Shown: one piece after another, positions 1 to 12,554 of the stretch | Numbering within the stretch: position 1 is the stretch's first letter | How the letters are laid out: each line of letters starts with the position of its first letter | Assembly: GCA_011503125.2 (NCBI GenBank) | Contig: WWBZ02000022.1 | Span: 3,100,001 to 3,164,000 of the forward strand | Origin: Botryosphaeria dothidea | Lineage: Eukaryota; Ascomycota; Dothideomycetes; Botryosphaeriales; Botryosphaeriaceae | Length of the DNA: 64,000 nt | Reading direction: 5' to 3' | The notes under the pieces: model-generated | What the model saw: the letters and a program-made list of their open reading frames with translations, nothing else | Databases searched by the model: none | Told to the model about the DNA's origin: nothing | Made by a program: the position numbers and the translations under genes

Positions 1-2274
1 CAGCAAACCTGACAATAAAATCCACAAGCGGAAGAAAGTTGATCATCTCCGGCACTTCAAAGTATGCCCTTCTTAAGGCCTTGATCAGCGGCGGGAAGGC
101 GTAGATCCTCCCTTCAGTGAAGGTTTGGAAGTCGGATAATGCCCGGCTGAGGAGTACTTGTGTGTCCTCAGAGACTGCACGAAGGCATTTGGGATGGTAG
201 AAGATCCCAGGTAATAGCATAAGGGCCGGCCGAGGATATTCCTGCGTCTCTGTTTCGTCCCATATAGCTTCCAATGAGCTGTGCAAGTCCTGAGGGTCTA
301 TATCATTCTCGTGAGCAAGGAGACGATGGATGAAGTGACAGGCGTCCAAAAGGCCATTCCCCTGCAGGCAACGATATTTCGTATCACGCAATTCTTGTGC
401 GAATGATTTAAGAGAAGGAGCCGACAGGCTGAGTCCACCGATATCGGGTGCCGATCTTTGTCGAAGATCCTCCTCATTGCGGACATCAATCCAGCGTTGC
501 TTGAGGATGTTGTACCCAGGCATCTTATCCAAGAGCTCCGGGTGATCTGACGCAGTTTCCTCAATGAGAACTGATGCGGCAGTCGTTGAAAAGTCACGGG
601 CAACTTCTGGAAGACCAGAGCGTGTGGAGACTTGGATAAGCAAGCATATATCGTCAACCGTGAGCCGTGTTCTTGGACCGTCCACCCGTTTGAATCCGTC
701 AAGAATGCCTTGCAAACAATACGGGAGTGCGTGCTGGAAGAAACATTGGCCTTTTTCATGGATGAACGAGAGAATGTCCCTTGCAAAAGTCTGTCGTGAA
801 TCATCCTGTGGACAATTCTGCAGCAGTTGACTAAGGAAGGAACTTAAGCTCTCACCGTGCTCACAGCGGACGTGCTGCTTATTACGACGAAGAGTTCCAG
901 TGAGGAGATATCCTTGAGTTACCCATGGCAAGAAAGAAGAAAGAAACCCGCGATAGGCATCGGTCGCGGAATCAGACATGGGAATGAGGCCTTGCAGGAT
1001 TCGATTTCCAATGAGCTTCCGGATACCATCTTGGACGCCTGGGCGTAAAGAAGCGCGCAGCAGTGTGATAATCCATGTGTGGTGCACATTCGATTTCCAG
1101 GCCAAGTTCTGCAAGTCCGGCATGCATTCTTCCACTTGGTTGATATATCTTCCTAGAATAATGGTCTCGAAGAGTGTGCAGTACCTGGCGAAGTCGGACT
1201 CGAAGCCAGGCTGTGTGGCGCCTGCAAGGTACGGGTGAAGGTCTTCGGCCTCATTTGTGGCTAGACGAATGGAGGCGCGCAAGATATGTAAGCAAAACTT
1301 CCGCTGCTCTGAAAAGCCTTCGTACAAGCCTAGCTGGAGAAATGACCAATATTGATGCTGCCTTAAAATGGAACGCGAGGGGCCCATATCGCCACCAAGG
1401 GCGAACCAGCGGAACCAAATATTGAATGCAGATGGCCAGTAACCAAGAGCAACGGGGGCGGAGAGAAGTTCCTGGAGACGGTTCCAGATAAGCTCTCCAA
1501 GAGGTATGTTCGATATCTCAAACACGTCCGAGCCATCCCGGTGTGTCATGTCCAAGGTAGCCTTTCCGGTTTGGAGACAATGAAACGCGGCAGAGAGACA
1601 GTCCCTGCTGGCATGTGCGAGCTTCTCAGAGCGAGCACCGAGAAGGACAAGCAAAGCTTCTAGGAGATTTATGGATATGGTGCATGAAGACTCAGACCAG
1701 AAGAACAGTTTGAGGAAAGTAATGTTAAGAGCAACGCGGTCAACATGCTCGTCACTAGTCAATTTCACGTGGGGCTGATCTACCGTCTTTTTCCAGGCGA
1801 TAGCAGAGGTGGGAACGGCAAGCGCGTCCGCATCCCTAAGTTGAGCAGCAGTCTCGGCGAGGAGGGCGGCTACTTCAGTGAAGACTCCGTTTGCCAGAGA
1901 CCGGTGACGCACGCAGAGCTGGACCACATCGGAAGGGATGGCATCCGGGGCGGAGCTACTGATGATTTCCAACAATATGGAAACCAGGCGGGCAGTGGAG
2001 GCGTTTTTGGCATTTGCCTGCATGGCATCAGCGGTGGTCAACACCGGGGAAGAGAAGGGCTTTTCTGCTCACTCCATCTTTCACAGGGTTCGCTCACCTC
2101 TGGACACTTTTTCAGTAGCTCAGCAGATAGGAACGCGGAGGGGATGTCAACTGAGCCGGCCTTCGTGCGGTCGTGGAGATCAGTGATTACCTGATCCACG
2201 GCGGCAGGCTGCTCATCGGTGGGAAGGCGGGCCAAGAAGAGGCGGGCCAGCCCTTCCGCAGATGAAGAGGCCAT
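1..2274 (-). CDS. Trm3/TARBP1-like tRNA (guanosine-2'-O)-methyltransferase, N-terminal part (partial)
   Basis: Two exons on the minus strand: 2274-2098 and 2017 to the left edge, joined across an 80-nt intron (2018-2097, GTGAGC...CAG) in phase 0. The chosen ATG starts MASSSAEGLARLF. About 730 residues stay open to the edge, so the C-terminus is outside the window. The protein is a helical, HEAT-like chain with a stretch like FLQLGLYEGFSEQRKFCLHI. That stretch, and RDCLSAAFHCLQ upstream of it, resemble the large N-terminal region of fungal Trm3 / TARBP1, which methylates G18 in the tRNA D-loop. The SpoU catalytic knot that would prove this must lie left of position 1. Family assignment is recognition from memory, so moderate. 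It is divergent from the kinesin gene, with about 700 bp between them. Confidence 0.55.
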
Positions 2275-2981
2275 GCTTGAGAAACTCCAGCGAGGAGTAG
2301 CGCAGCGGGCTGCGCGTGAAAGGCCGGCAGGATGCAGCGGGCGTCGTAGTGCGGCCAGGATTTTTTTTATTTCTTTGCGGCGTGGGATGAGACGAGGGCC
2401 CAAGATTTTTTGCGCAGTGCAACCGCCGTGGGTCCGTGCGCAGACGCGCCTTTTCAGTGCTGCGAAATCAGTCAACCAAGATCGCTGCAGGAATCGAAGC
2501 AAGCATCCGAATTGCAAGTGCAATGAGGAGGGATCAGCAAGGTGCTTGCGCGATTGCCCATGAGGCTGCGCTGATGGGTTAGTGAGCAATCCCCAGTTCA
2601 GTCGCATCGCAGCACGCTGCGGAACGTCGTTGTCGGGCCACTGTGAGCTTGCGTCCTGCGCAAACACGCGGCTCGCCCCATCAACACACGCGGTGCAACA
2701 CCGCAGCAGCAGCCTGCCGCCTACACCGTCCACAGCGCAGATTGGCGAAAGCATCTTTGCGTGCATTCGCAGCAGCGATCCGACCCACTCGCGCCTCGCA
2801 CGGTCGCGCTGGCAGTCCTTGACAACGCACATCCCCCAGTCGGCGATCTTACGTCATCCACGGCTAAGCGCAATACGGCAAAAAGCAAACACGCTCAGCC
2901 TGCATCTCGTGGATGTACAGGTTCCTCGAACTCCGCCGGCGCGACGTGCTTGCAACGTGCTGTGCTCTCTTGGAAGCCACC
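2275..2981. other. Intergenic, divergent promoter region
   Basis: About 700 bp lies between the divergent Trm3-like and kinesin start codons. Open frames here have poor composition and no recognisable motif. It probably holds both promoters and 5' leaders. The kinesin ATG sits in a strong fungal context (GCCACCATGG). Confidence 0.5.
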
Positions 2982-4894
2982 ATGGACCCTTACCGCAACT
3001 TCTCCTACGGCTACGAGTCCAACGCCTCCGCTCCGTCGCTGCGCGCTTTCGAACAACCACCGCCGCCGCCCCAAATGTCAGACGACGCTGGCAATGTCAA
3101 GGTCGTTGTGCGCTGTCGCGCCTTCGTCCGCAGAGGTCTGTAAGCATTGCGCCTGTGGACAACTTCAAGCTGACTTCTCGACAGAGCATGAACGCGGCGC
3201 CGAATGCCTCATTCGCATGGAACCCAAGACCCAGTCCACGACGCTGCTGCCGCCCACCGAATCCAACGACCCAGCCAATTCTCGCGCGAACAGCCGCAAG
3301 GTCTACGAGGAGAAGAACTTCACCTTCGACAAGTCCTTCTGGTCCCATGATGAAGCCGACCCCCACTACGCCCACCAAGAGGATGTCTACCGCTCTTTCG
3401 GCGAGGAGTTCCTGGACCACAATTTCGAGGGCTACCACACCTGCATCTTCGCATATGGTCAGACTGGCTCCGGCAAGAGTTACACCATGATGGGCACTCC
3501 TGAGCAGCCAGGCCTCATTCCTCGCACCTGCGAGGCACTATTCGACCGCATCAATAACGACCCTAGCCCCAATACCACTTACAGCGTCCACGTTTCCTAC
3601 TTCGAAGTCTACAACGAGCATGTCCGCGACTTGTTGGCTCAGCGCACCAATCCCCCCATCTATCTCAAGATCCGCGAATCCCAAACGGATGGCGTTTATG
3701 TCCAAGGTCTGACTGACGCATCCGTACGAAGCTATGCAGATGTTGAGCGTCTAATGAAGACGGGCGACCTCGTGAGTCTCTTGATGTCCTCTGCTCCGGC
3801 TTCTTGCTGACATAGCGCAGAACCGCACCACGGCCTCGACCAAAATGAACGATACCTCATCCCGCTCTCACGCTGTTTTCACCATCAACCTCAAGCAGAT
3901 TCAGCATTCTCTACTCACAGACGAGACGATCGAACTCTCATCTCGCATGCGGTTGGTAGACCTTGCTGGATCTGAACGTGCCAAGAGCACCGAAGCGACT
4001 GGTCAGCGTCTGGTTGAAGGTGGCAAGATCAACAAGTCCCTCACCACCTTGGGCCGTGTCATTGCAGCTCTGGCACAGAATGGTGGTAGTGGTAATACTG
4101 CGGATGGACGTCCTCGCAGTGGCCATGGAAAGAAACGCGAGCTGGTCCCCTATCGTGATAGTGTTTTGACGTGGCTGTTGAAGGACTCGCTTGGTGGCAA
4201 CAGCAAAACGGCAATGGTTGCTTGCATTGCCCCGGCCGATTATGACGAAACACTGTCCACTCTCCGCTACGCTGACCAGGCTAAGCGCATCCGCACCCGT
4301 GCCTCTGTCAACCAGGACTCTATGTCCTCTGCCCAGCGCGATGCCCAGATCGCAGCCATGGCCGAGCAGATACGGCAGCTGCAGACTTCAGTCAACGCAT
4401 CCACCCTGCGCCGTCACCAAGCTGAGGTAGTAGAACTGGAGGACTACCAGCGACGTGTTGAAGTCATGCAGCGTCTCATGGAGGAAACCCGGCAGGTGTC
4501 CGAGGCCAAGATCAAGGCGTTGACTGCGGAGGTTGAAGAGCTTCGCCCCCTGAATCAGACCCTACGTGCGGAGTCCGAGGCTTTACGCCGCCATCTCACA
4601 CTCGCTCTCGGCGAACTGAAGAACCCTATTGTCTTGCCGCCTATGGAGAGCTTGGATCTCTACGGTGGCCTCGAGGAAGAGCAAGCCACATCGCGTCCAA
4701 GCATTGAGCACGAACCAAACGCCGGTAGGAAGCTCGTCGAAGAGGATGACCCGCACGAACTGCTGGCGGCAGAGTTACAGTCTCATGCGGATGATTTCCT
4801 TCAGGATCTTGGCTTGTTCCGGAGGAAAATCAATGACGATTTCTCTCGATTTGGTTCGACAAGGAGCCCGTTGGCTAACGTTGTTGTAAACTGA
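2982..4894 (+). CDS. Kinesin-3 family motor protein, short UncB-like type
   Basis: Three exons (2982-3135, 3185-3771, 3821-4894) give 604 residues. Introns are 49 nt each; the first uses an unusual GTCTGT donor, chosen because it alone keeps the motor frame ([12 protein letters not shown]). The motor domain fills roughly residues 38-400, with [10 protein letters not shown] at the start, P-loop GQTGSGKS at 143-150, switch [13 protein letters not shown] and switch [12 protein letters not shown] predicted coiled coil follows ([16 protein letters not shown]...). The protein ends soon after, without the long FHA/PH tail of Unc104/KIF1A. This fits the short fungal UncB class of kinesin-3, which moves vesicles along microtubules in hyphae. 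Family membership is secure; cargo cannot be told from sequence. Confidence 0.9.
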
Positions 4895-6169
4895 GGGAAT
4901 AGGCTTGGAGGAGGGTTCTCACTATGAACAACACTATCAGTATGTTTGGATGATTGATCAGCGGGCAATTGGTTTTCGGACTCTCTTGGATGGGCGTTTA
5001 GCGGAGGCAGCGAAATGGGTAACGCGTGATGACTGGATTTGAGGGCTGGTCCATAATTAGATAGTCATTAACGTAGTAAATTCAATAAGAGAAGGCAGTA
5101 CAGAGCCTAACATCATGTATTGGCTAATGGTTGTGCTCACGCACCGCCAAGGTTTCGATTTAACTTTTGGCGCAACGCGTAGGGCTGCAATGTAGAGGTA
5201 TCATGCTTTTCCCCTTGCATGAACTTTGCTAGGCCGAAACCTCGCGACAGCACTCATCACCATGGAAACGAACTCTCCAAACTTCAAGGGCACCTACTGA
5301 AACCAAGCGGATCGAATTCCATCCGTAGTTCCGTCAGTGGGCCTTCGTGTTGGAAAACTCTGCTCCCCTTTGAAGGCCATGCAGCATTGGTAGTCACGAT
5401 AGACATCACGTATGGTATGTCTGTCAGACTTTTCTGACCTGGCACCGGTTGCCAGGAGCTGTCATGTCCCGGGGGTTCTCCCAAAGCCATGACTCGAATT
5501 GAAACGCACGTATTGCTTTATGGCCTCGGCGGCACTCCCGGCATGGCGACTCCGAAGAGCGGACACCCGACGGTAAGGACTTTCTCATACCTATACGAGA
5601 CTGAACATGAAAGTACGTCAGCTTGCTTTACTACGGAGAGCTGGGTTATCTGTTAGGATATCAACATTTGGAGCATGATCACATTGAATGTGTTGCATCC
5701 TCGTTCCTACTCTACTTTGCTGGTCCAATCGAATTCATTTACCTCTGTGAAAATCATTGCCGTTAGCTGACCACAAGGCAGAATCGACCACAACCAGGCC
5801 CTGGTTATCGGCAATCGGCTACCGGCAATTGGCCTCTCCTGTTACCAGGGATCACGACATGCGACTCGGATATGAAGACCAGCCCTCCCGACTGTATAAG
5901 AGCAATTCTGGCCCGAGTCAGCCAAGACTATTACGACAACGTCGTCCTACCGAACGAAAAAAAAAAGGGATCTGCAACGACCCACAATCCGCTGTAACAG
6001 ATTGCGCCCTATCTCGGACCGTACGCGCATCCACGATCCGGGAGCGCCTGAGGAGAGCCTTGTGATATAATGAGCTATCTCGCCCCTATTGCGAAGATGA
6101 TGTATTGGGAGATCAACCAACCTTTGCTTTTCGGCACACAACAACCATTGGGTTGAGAAGAATTACACC
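4895..6169. other. Intergenic, nothing recognised
   Basis: About 1.3 kb with only short frames lacking family motifs. It should contain the kinesin 3' end and the monooxygenase promoter. A short A-run sits near 5958. No tRNA or repeat was seen. Confidence 0.4.
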
Positions 6170-7676
6170 ATGGCGACCAAGCACAACCACCAAATCATCA
6201 TCGTCGGAGGCGGCATCACGGGGCTCACGCTCGCCCTGATGCTGCAGCACCAGAAGATCGACTACGTCCTCCTCGAGGCCTACGGCAGCGTCACGCCCAA
6301 CGTCGGCGCCAGCATCGGCCTCTACGCCAACGGCCTTCGCGTCCTGGACCAGCTGGGTGTGTACAGGGCCGTCCTCAAGATCGCGCAGGCCGCCAAGCGG
6401 CATATCACGCGGAATGGCGATACGGGCAAGAAGATGACGGAGATGCCCTGTGGACCGGTCATGGAGGCCAGACACGGCTACAGTCCCCTTTTCATGGAGC
6501 GGTACGGTCTGCTGCAAGTGCTGTACCAGCACGTCGAGGAGAAAGAGAGGATCCTGGTCAACAAAAAGGTTCAACTGATCGAGAACTTTGAGGACAAGGC
6601 CTTGGTTCACACGGCGGACGGAAGCGTGTTTGAAGGGCAGATTGTCGTCGGCGCGGACGGCGTCCACAGCACTGTGAGGAAGGAGATGTGGAGGAACGCG
6701 CAAGAGCAGGACCCGGGCGCCATTCCCAAGGTCGACAAGCAAAGTATGTGCTGAGACAAGGATGCCCCTGAATCGGTTACTGACAAGATTCCCAGACATA
6801 AAGTGCGAGTACGCCTGTGTCTTCGGCCTCGCGAAACCGACGCCGGGCATCTTCCCTGGCGACGTCATCGCCATCTCCAAGCCCGGTTCCACCGCCGGTT
6901 TCATGGGCGGCCAGAACAGCGAAGTCTTTTGCTTCTGGTTCTGGAAGCTGCCCCAGTCCCAACACTCGTGCGCCATCGACAACATCCCGCGCCTCACCAA
7001 GGAGGACGAGCAGAAACAGCTGGAGCGTGCGGCCGACATCGTTGCGGCGGACTCGGGCTTGCGGGTCGGAGAGGTGATGCGCAACCTCGAGCGTAGCGCC
7101 GTGACGGCCTTGCCGCATTTCGTTCTCAGGAGATGGCACTTTGGCCGCATAGTGCTTGTCGGAGATGCCAGCCACAAGTTCAACCCGCTCGTTGGCCAGG
7201 GAGGCAACAGCTGCATCGAGTCGTGCGCAGGGCTCGTCAACGAGTTGACAACGTATTCGTCCGCTGCGGACTTGGCTGCTCCCTCGTGGTCTCTCGGCTC
7301 CTTGTCTGAAGTTTTTACCTCGCTCGAGGCCCAGAGAGTTGAGCGACTCGTGGATATGGTTGAGCGCTGCCAGGTGGCGCAGTACGCGGCGGCCTGGGAT
7401 ACGTGGGGACTGCGGTTCCTGTCGAAGTATGTCGTGCCGTTGCAGTCTGTGTCCAAGACTACGGATTTCTACAGCTCGTTCATCACGGGCGGGCTAAAGT
7501 TGAAGACGCTGGATCTACCCCAGGTTGAGCACGAGTGGGCGTATGATGATGAGGTGGAGCGAAGTGCGCCGAAGCAGACGAGTACGGCTGTGGTACTGAC
7601 GACGGCATCATTTGCGCTGTTTGCTGGTATACTTGCCGCAAGGGCACTTCGGAACGGCGGGAGAATAATCAGTTAG
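6170..7676 (+). CDS. PaxM-like FAD-dependent monooxygenase, membrane-anchored
   Basis: Two exons (6170-6743, 6796-7676; 52-nt intron) give 484 residues. Visible class A flavin monooxygenase signatures are the Rossmann motif VGGGITGLTLAL near the N-terminus, the DG motif GADGVHSTVR and the GD motif LVGDASHKFNP with the following GQGGNSCIESC. The C-terminus carries a hydrophobic segment (VVLTTASFALFAGILAA) followed by basic residues, suggesting an ER anchor. Sequence and layout resemble the PaxM/meroterpenoid epoxidase group, enzymes that epoxidise prenyl chains. No prenyltransferase, cyclase or synthase lies next to it, so the substrate is unknown. The start has ACCATGG context. Confidence 0.85.
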
Positions 7677-10246
7677 AAGATTGACCGGGCTATGTGCTCT
7701 TGGGATATGGTAGGGGCGTTACTTGAGAGGTAGAGCTTTCGTTATTATGCGGGATTGCTAGTGTTTTTCTTTTCTGTTATCGAACAGGGGTTGTTGTGTG
7801 CATTTTCATCTGAATCAAGTAATTGAAGATAGAGTCGAATCTGTTGCAAATTAGGAGATGGTAGGGGCCGCTGCAGGAGTGGTATGCCGTAGAAAACCAT
7901 GGTGCATACTTACATGGAAGGACTCTACGAACCTTCTACGTTACGGATCCTTAGACTTTCCGCCTCAACTCGGATTCCTCCTCGAGGGCGAACAGAAGCC
8001 TCACAATCTTGGCATACGGAGAAAGTTGGGCGCATGGAGACCTGAGTTATTTGGACAACGGTGAGCCAAACATTCTCACAACCATCCGATGTCTATCGGC
8101 AACCAGGCTTGAAGCTCCCGCCAAATGATTCTAGAGGTCGGCTGACGCATGAAGTGCCGCTCCCAGGTACGAGCGCAACAAGCGTCAGGAGCTGTGAGAA
8201 GCAACGGCAGATTTGTTGCCACAGGCAGCTGGACAGTGATGGATATTGACGGCGGTCGTCCGGCGCTTGGCATGGCTTGCTTGGCGAAGAATCCGATGGG
8301 AGTTGTACTTTGCAAAGCTGGGCAGCGGCGATCCTCCGGCCCAATTCATCCTCAGGCAACTTTGGGCAAGAGCGAGGCGGTTTCCCTGAACAAGCGCATG
8401 TCAGGCCGTGGAAGAGCGCGGCGTGGTTCCGAAGAGCTGAACTAGTCACGATGGACAGCGGTAAGGGCCAACAAACGGCTAAAGATAGAATCTCCAGCGA
8501 AGCGTGCAGGACAAGGCCGATGGAGTTGAGCTGGTGCTGCCGGGGAGAGGCGATTCGCCGGGTGGGTTTCGGAAAGAGCGCCAAGCCCGACCCCGCACAG
8601 CGAGGAAGGAGGGAAAAGCGGTCCAGATCACTCCCACATCCTCTTCGCTCTCCAAGCATCACCACCAGCTCTTCAAGCTTCATGCGGCTCGGACCCTGGC
8701 CATCTCTATTCTTGCTGTCGTCCCGCTGACGCCTTTCCGCACGTGGCCCAGAAGCAGGCACCGACCCTGCCGTACATCGGGTCAGCTCCAGCCCCGCTTG
8801 GCTCAACCATCCTCCGCTACCCCAGTCTGGCATGTGGCTTGCCCCCATATTGGGCATCGGGGCTGAGCTTCAGCCGTACAAGGCACGGTAAGCTCCCGGT
8901 ACGAGCTTGCCAAGCCCGCCGCTCCTCAGACATGCAGTTGAGAGTCCAGACGACCCCGGATCTCCATACAATTTCCGCCCTTCCCCATGGCCCGCTCTTT
9001 CTTGGCGAATTCACCGGCTGCCATCGCGACCCGTGGACCCACTTCCCGCGAGTCGAACATTCCTCCGAAGGCCTGGGGAAGCGATCCAGATCTCCGGCCA
9101 TCTATTCACTGGCTCTCATCCCAGATACGGATGCCAAGCAATCTAGCGTGCATTAAGTCGTGTAAATCTGCCGCTCATCCAGCTCGCCATTCGACTATGT
9201 ACAACATTGCTGCTACAATGCCAATCGAACAGCATCGAATTTCATCTTGCGTCTTCTGTGTTGATCCCTCCAGCCTGGATGTTTCTTGGGATCGCTTGCG
9301 GTAGTCTACCTGTGTTCTCTGCACCCGCTTAAGCTTTCCTCCATCCGCCAAGGGTGAACTACCTGGTTCGCCAGCCTTGGTTACCCACTTACCCATTTTG
9401 GTCGTCCAGCTGGCTACCGGCGTTGTTGAGTGAGCCACCGGATCCTTGTCCGGAAGTCTCCATGCACGGCATCCGTGACACGATCTATAACCGAGTCTTG
9501 AATCCTGGCACCTACCGCCTCGTCTCCATGCTCATGGTATGCGTTGGCCCTTCCCGCGTTCAGCCACCATGGCTGCGGCTGAATTTTCGAAGCGTCAGCA
9601 ATGCTCGGTTCTAGTACGCCACGACATGCGTTGCACGCCTTGAGTGGGGTCTTCTAAACTGAAAGAGCTAACGCCCACGCGTAAGAACCAGCCGGTGAAG
9701 CGAGTTGGCGTCTGGATGTTGCCATAGCGGACGAGGAGGCGTTGGTCAATGCTATTTTGATGACAGAGCTCGATAGCGGCAGATTTCTCTCGTTTCCGCC
9801 GGATAGTTTCTGTGCATGCTCAAGCCTCCACGGTCCTCGTGCAGAAAGTCAGTGAAAATATGGAAGCAATGATTGGCTCGCATCTACTCTCTTCACAAGT
9901 CATGGCTTGCTCCACGGGTCTATTCGGGGTGGCAAGATTGCTTCATCAGGCCAGACCTGACTACCCATGCCATTGGCACTAAATACAGATGGAGTGACTA
10001 AGTCCGTGGTAAGCTGCTACCCGTTCCCGCAGTCACAATATGCCGCTTCATGCTTACCAGGTGCTGGGGTGGCGTCTCGAACATCTCTAGACTTCTGCCG
10101 GCCCAACAGCTCGGGGAACGGCCATAGCTTCTCGTCTTTCGCGCAAATTTATATATACTTCCTATATCTCATTTCCTCATAGCTTTCATCCAGCAGCCTC
10201 TTCATCTCATTGATTCTCCTCCCTTGAGACGCTCAAGTCCTTCACC
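7677..10246. other. Intergenic, about 2.6 kb without a convincing gene
   Basis: Frames of up to about 250 codons exist on the minus strand near 8.1-8.9 kb. They are rich in Ser/Pro/Arg/Cys, have no domain motif and no plausible splice partners. The right end contains the TATA-like box of the downstream secreted-protein gene. No repeats or RNA genes were recognised. Confidence 0.4.
10150..10157 (+). promoter_or_regulatory. TATA-like box of secreted-protein gene
   Basis: TATATATA lies about 90 bp upstream of the ATG at 10247 and is followed by a pyrimidine-rich stretch (CTTCCTATATCTCATTTCC), a common fungal core-promoter layout. The position is plausible; the transcription start is not known. 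Confidence 0.4.
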
Positions 10247-12297
10247 ATGCGTCTTTTATCCTCTCTCGCAACATTGTCGCTGGCATCTCTTGCCTATGGA
10301 GCAGTTGAGCCTCTCTTTGTGACTGGCCTCATCGATAGGTAGGTTTTCTTTTGGAAGACGTACCTACATACATGCTAATAGCTTTGAAGTATGAGTGCTG
10401 CCACTGCCGATCTCAACTCTGGCGGTACAATCACAGTCAATGGATTCACTATTACAGTCCCAAAGAACTTGATTGTTCAATTCCCTGCCGCATGGGTCCC
10501 CTGGCAGACTGTCACAGCAAGTTCTCTGACTGGCTACGAAGTCTCGATCTCGGGCAACGTGGTCGACGGAAAGCTCATTGCCGGACAGATAGAGCTTGCA
10601 CAAACCTTGCTCAATGCAGGGAGCGGTGTGATTGACAAGGTAAATGTAGGAGGAAATTCCTTCACGATCGTTGGCGGTCCCACCGTTGTCTTGAACGATC
10701 CCAATGCCGTCTACTCCGTCGGCTACAAAGACAAACCTCTTTTCACAGCCGACGATGAGAATCCCAGCATCACTGCTTTCTCCGGCTTTCCCATGTGCAT
10801 CCCCCGGTCAACTAGTGACCCTCTTTGCCCTGCGTCTAACCGCCCTGGCACCAAAAACACCGGAACAGATGATTTGTAAGTCTTTTCGGGCACCGCAATT
10901 ATTAGCCAACTAACAATTGTAGCACTCCGAAAGACCCATTGCTTATGGCACCTTTCCTTCCTGGCGACTATGTCGAGTTTTCCGGCATCCAGAGTGGTAG
11001 CACCGTTTACGCCTTTGAGGTCGTTGCTGCCAACGTTCAGATCCGTACGGATGGCACCAAGGATCCCGTATACATCAGGATGGAAGATGCCATTATCGGC
11101 GTCTTTGATTCAACCACTGGAGTCGCTGCAAACAACGAGTTCGGCGACACCAGGTTTATCGGCTACGCGTCTGACGCGAACGCGGCTGTGACCATTAATG
11201 CCGTTGACGTTGACCCTTGCACCGGTGATGAGACATACCGCACAGTCGGCAGTGCCAGCCTTAAAGCGGGCGACGCTCGCAACAAATTCATCTGGCGCGG
11301 TGACTCCACTGTCGCTTCCAAGTACACCAGAGAATACCGCATTGTGGCCTCTGCAGGAATCAAAAACACGACGAATGGCATTCTTGCTGGGCAATATGTC
11401 CAGCCGGTCACTGAGTGGATCTTCCCTGAGCCTACTGTCCCTGGTATCAAGCCTCCTGCGCTAAACTTTGCTGTCTTCAACAACCTTGCCAACGGCATAT
11501 TCCAAGACGACTTCAAATTCGGCCAGCTCGATCCCTGGCCTGGTGCGACTGCCCCCACAGCTGCTGGATGCAGTGCCACCACCCCCAAGCCTTCCAGCAC
11601 GGCTACTTCCTCTGCCACCGGCACTTCCACCAGCGTCGCTTCTCCCAAGGCCAATGTCGGCACCAACTTCACGACTATTCCAGGTGCTCTTGTGAAGCTA
11701 AGCGCCAAGGATGACAACAACAATGACGGCGTCACTTACAGCTGGGTCCAAGTCTCCGGGCCCAAAGACGAGAATCTTGTCCCAACGACGGCATCCACGG
11801 CGGCCTCATTCTCTTTCACCGCGCCCGCCCAGGCAGCGACGCCTTCAATTGTCGAACGCACCTTCAAGTGCACCATCTCTCTGAAAGACTCGTCCAGTTC
11901 GGCCAGCATTACCGTCACGACCAACAGCTCGGCACCGGACACGGTTGAGATTCTCAGCTACACCCACACCACGCAGCAGGGCGGCACTATCAACGTCGTC
12001 GGCCGCACCAATGTCCTATGGGGCCAGAACACCACCCCCGCTGGCCCCAAGTTGACGCTGCAATTCAGCAACGCCGCGGGCACCACTTTTACCGACAGCG
12101 GCATTGCTGGCGTGTACCAGGGTGACGGCAAGTGGAGTTTTGGCTCCCGCAGCGTTAAGAAGCCGGTAAGCATTAAGGTGGTCTCGGAGAGAAAGGGAGC
12201 TTCAGCCGCGGTGACGTCCACGACGACCAAGAAGAGGAGGAGCCTGGGTTGGTCGGCCAAGTGGAGGGCCGAGACTGTTGAGTCGACTGAGGAGTAA
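10247..12297 (+). CDS. Secreted protein with Ser/Thr-rich linker, function unknown
   Basis: Three exons (10247-10338, 10390-10875, 10923-12297; introns of 51 and 47 nt) give 650 residues. The N-terminus is a clear signal peptide (MRLLSSLATLSLASLAYG). The middle part looks beta-rich with a GGTITVNGFTITVPKNL segment. A low-complexity Ser/Thr/Pro linker (TPKSSTATSSATGTST-like) near residues 400-425 is probably O-glycosylated. After it comes an Ig/PKD-like stretch (ALVKLSAKDDNNNDGVTYSW) and a basic tail with KKRRS. No catalytic motif was recognised and no GPI or membrane segment is obvious at the C-terminus. Likely a cell-wall or extracellular protein; this is inference from the secretion signal and architecture. 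Confidence 0.8.
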
Positions 12298-12554
12298 GTA
12301 AATATTATGAAGGTTATGTCTTTTGTAACTATGGTGGATGGGAATTTTTTTCATTTGGCGTTTCGGATACACTCCTTTTGTAAATATAGCCAGGATCACG
12401 ACGACGATTATCATGCGACACGTAACGTAAATACGAGATAGAGACTAATGTACATACGGGCTATCTTCGCTCTGCTCTCTTCTGCCTGGTGATGTAGTGT
12501 AAACGGATATTAACATGCAAAAATAGACAATCAGGATGACTGAATGGACATCTT

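Noticed and set aside
6113..7456. 447-codon minus-strand frame opposite the FAD monooxygenase
   Set aside because: It is the antisense shadow of a clearly conserved enzyme and has no motifs of its own.
8093..8857. 254-codon minus-strand open frame in the 7.7-10.2 kb gap
   Set aside because: Ser/Pro/Arg/Cys-rich composition, no domain motif, no ATG context or splice partners; looks like a chance frame in GC-rich DNA.
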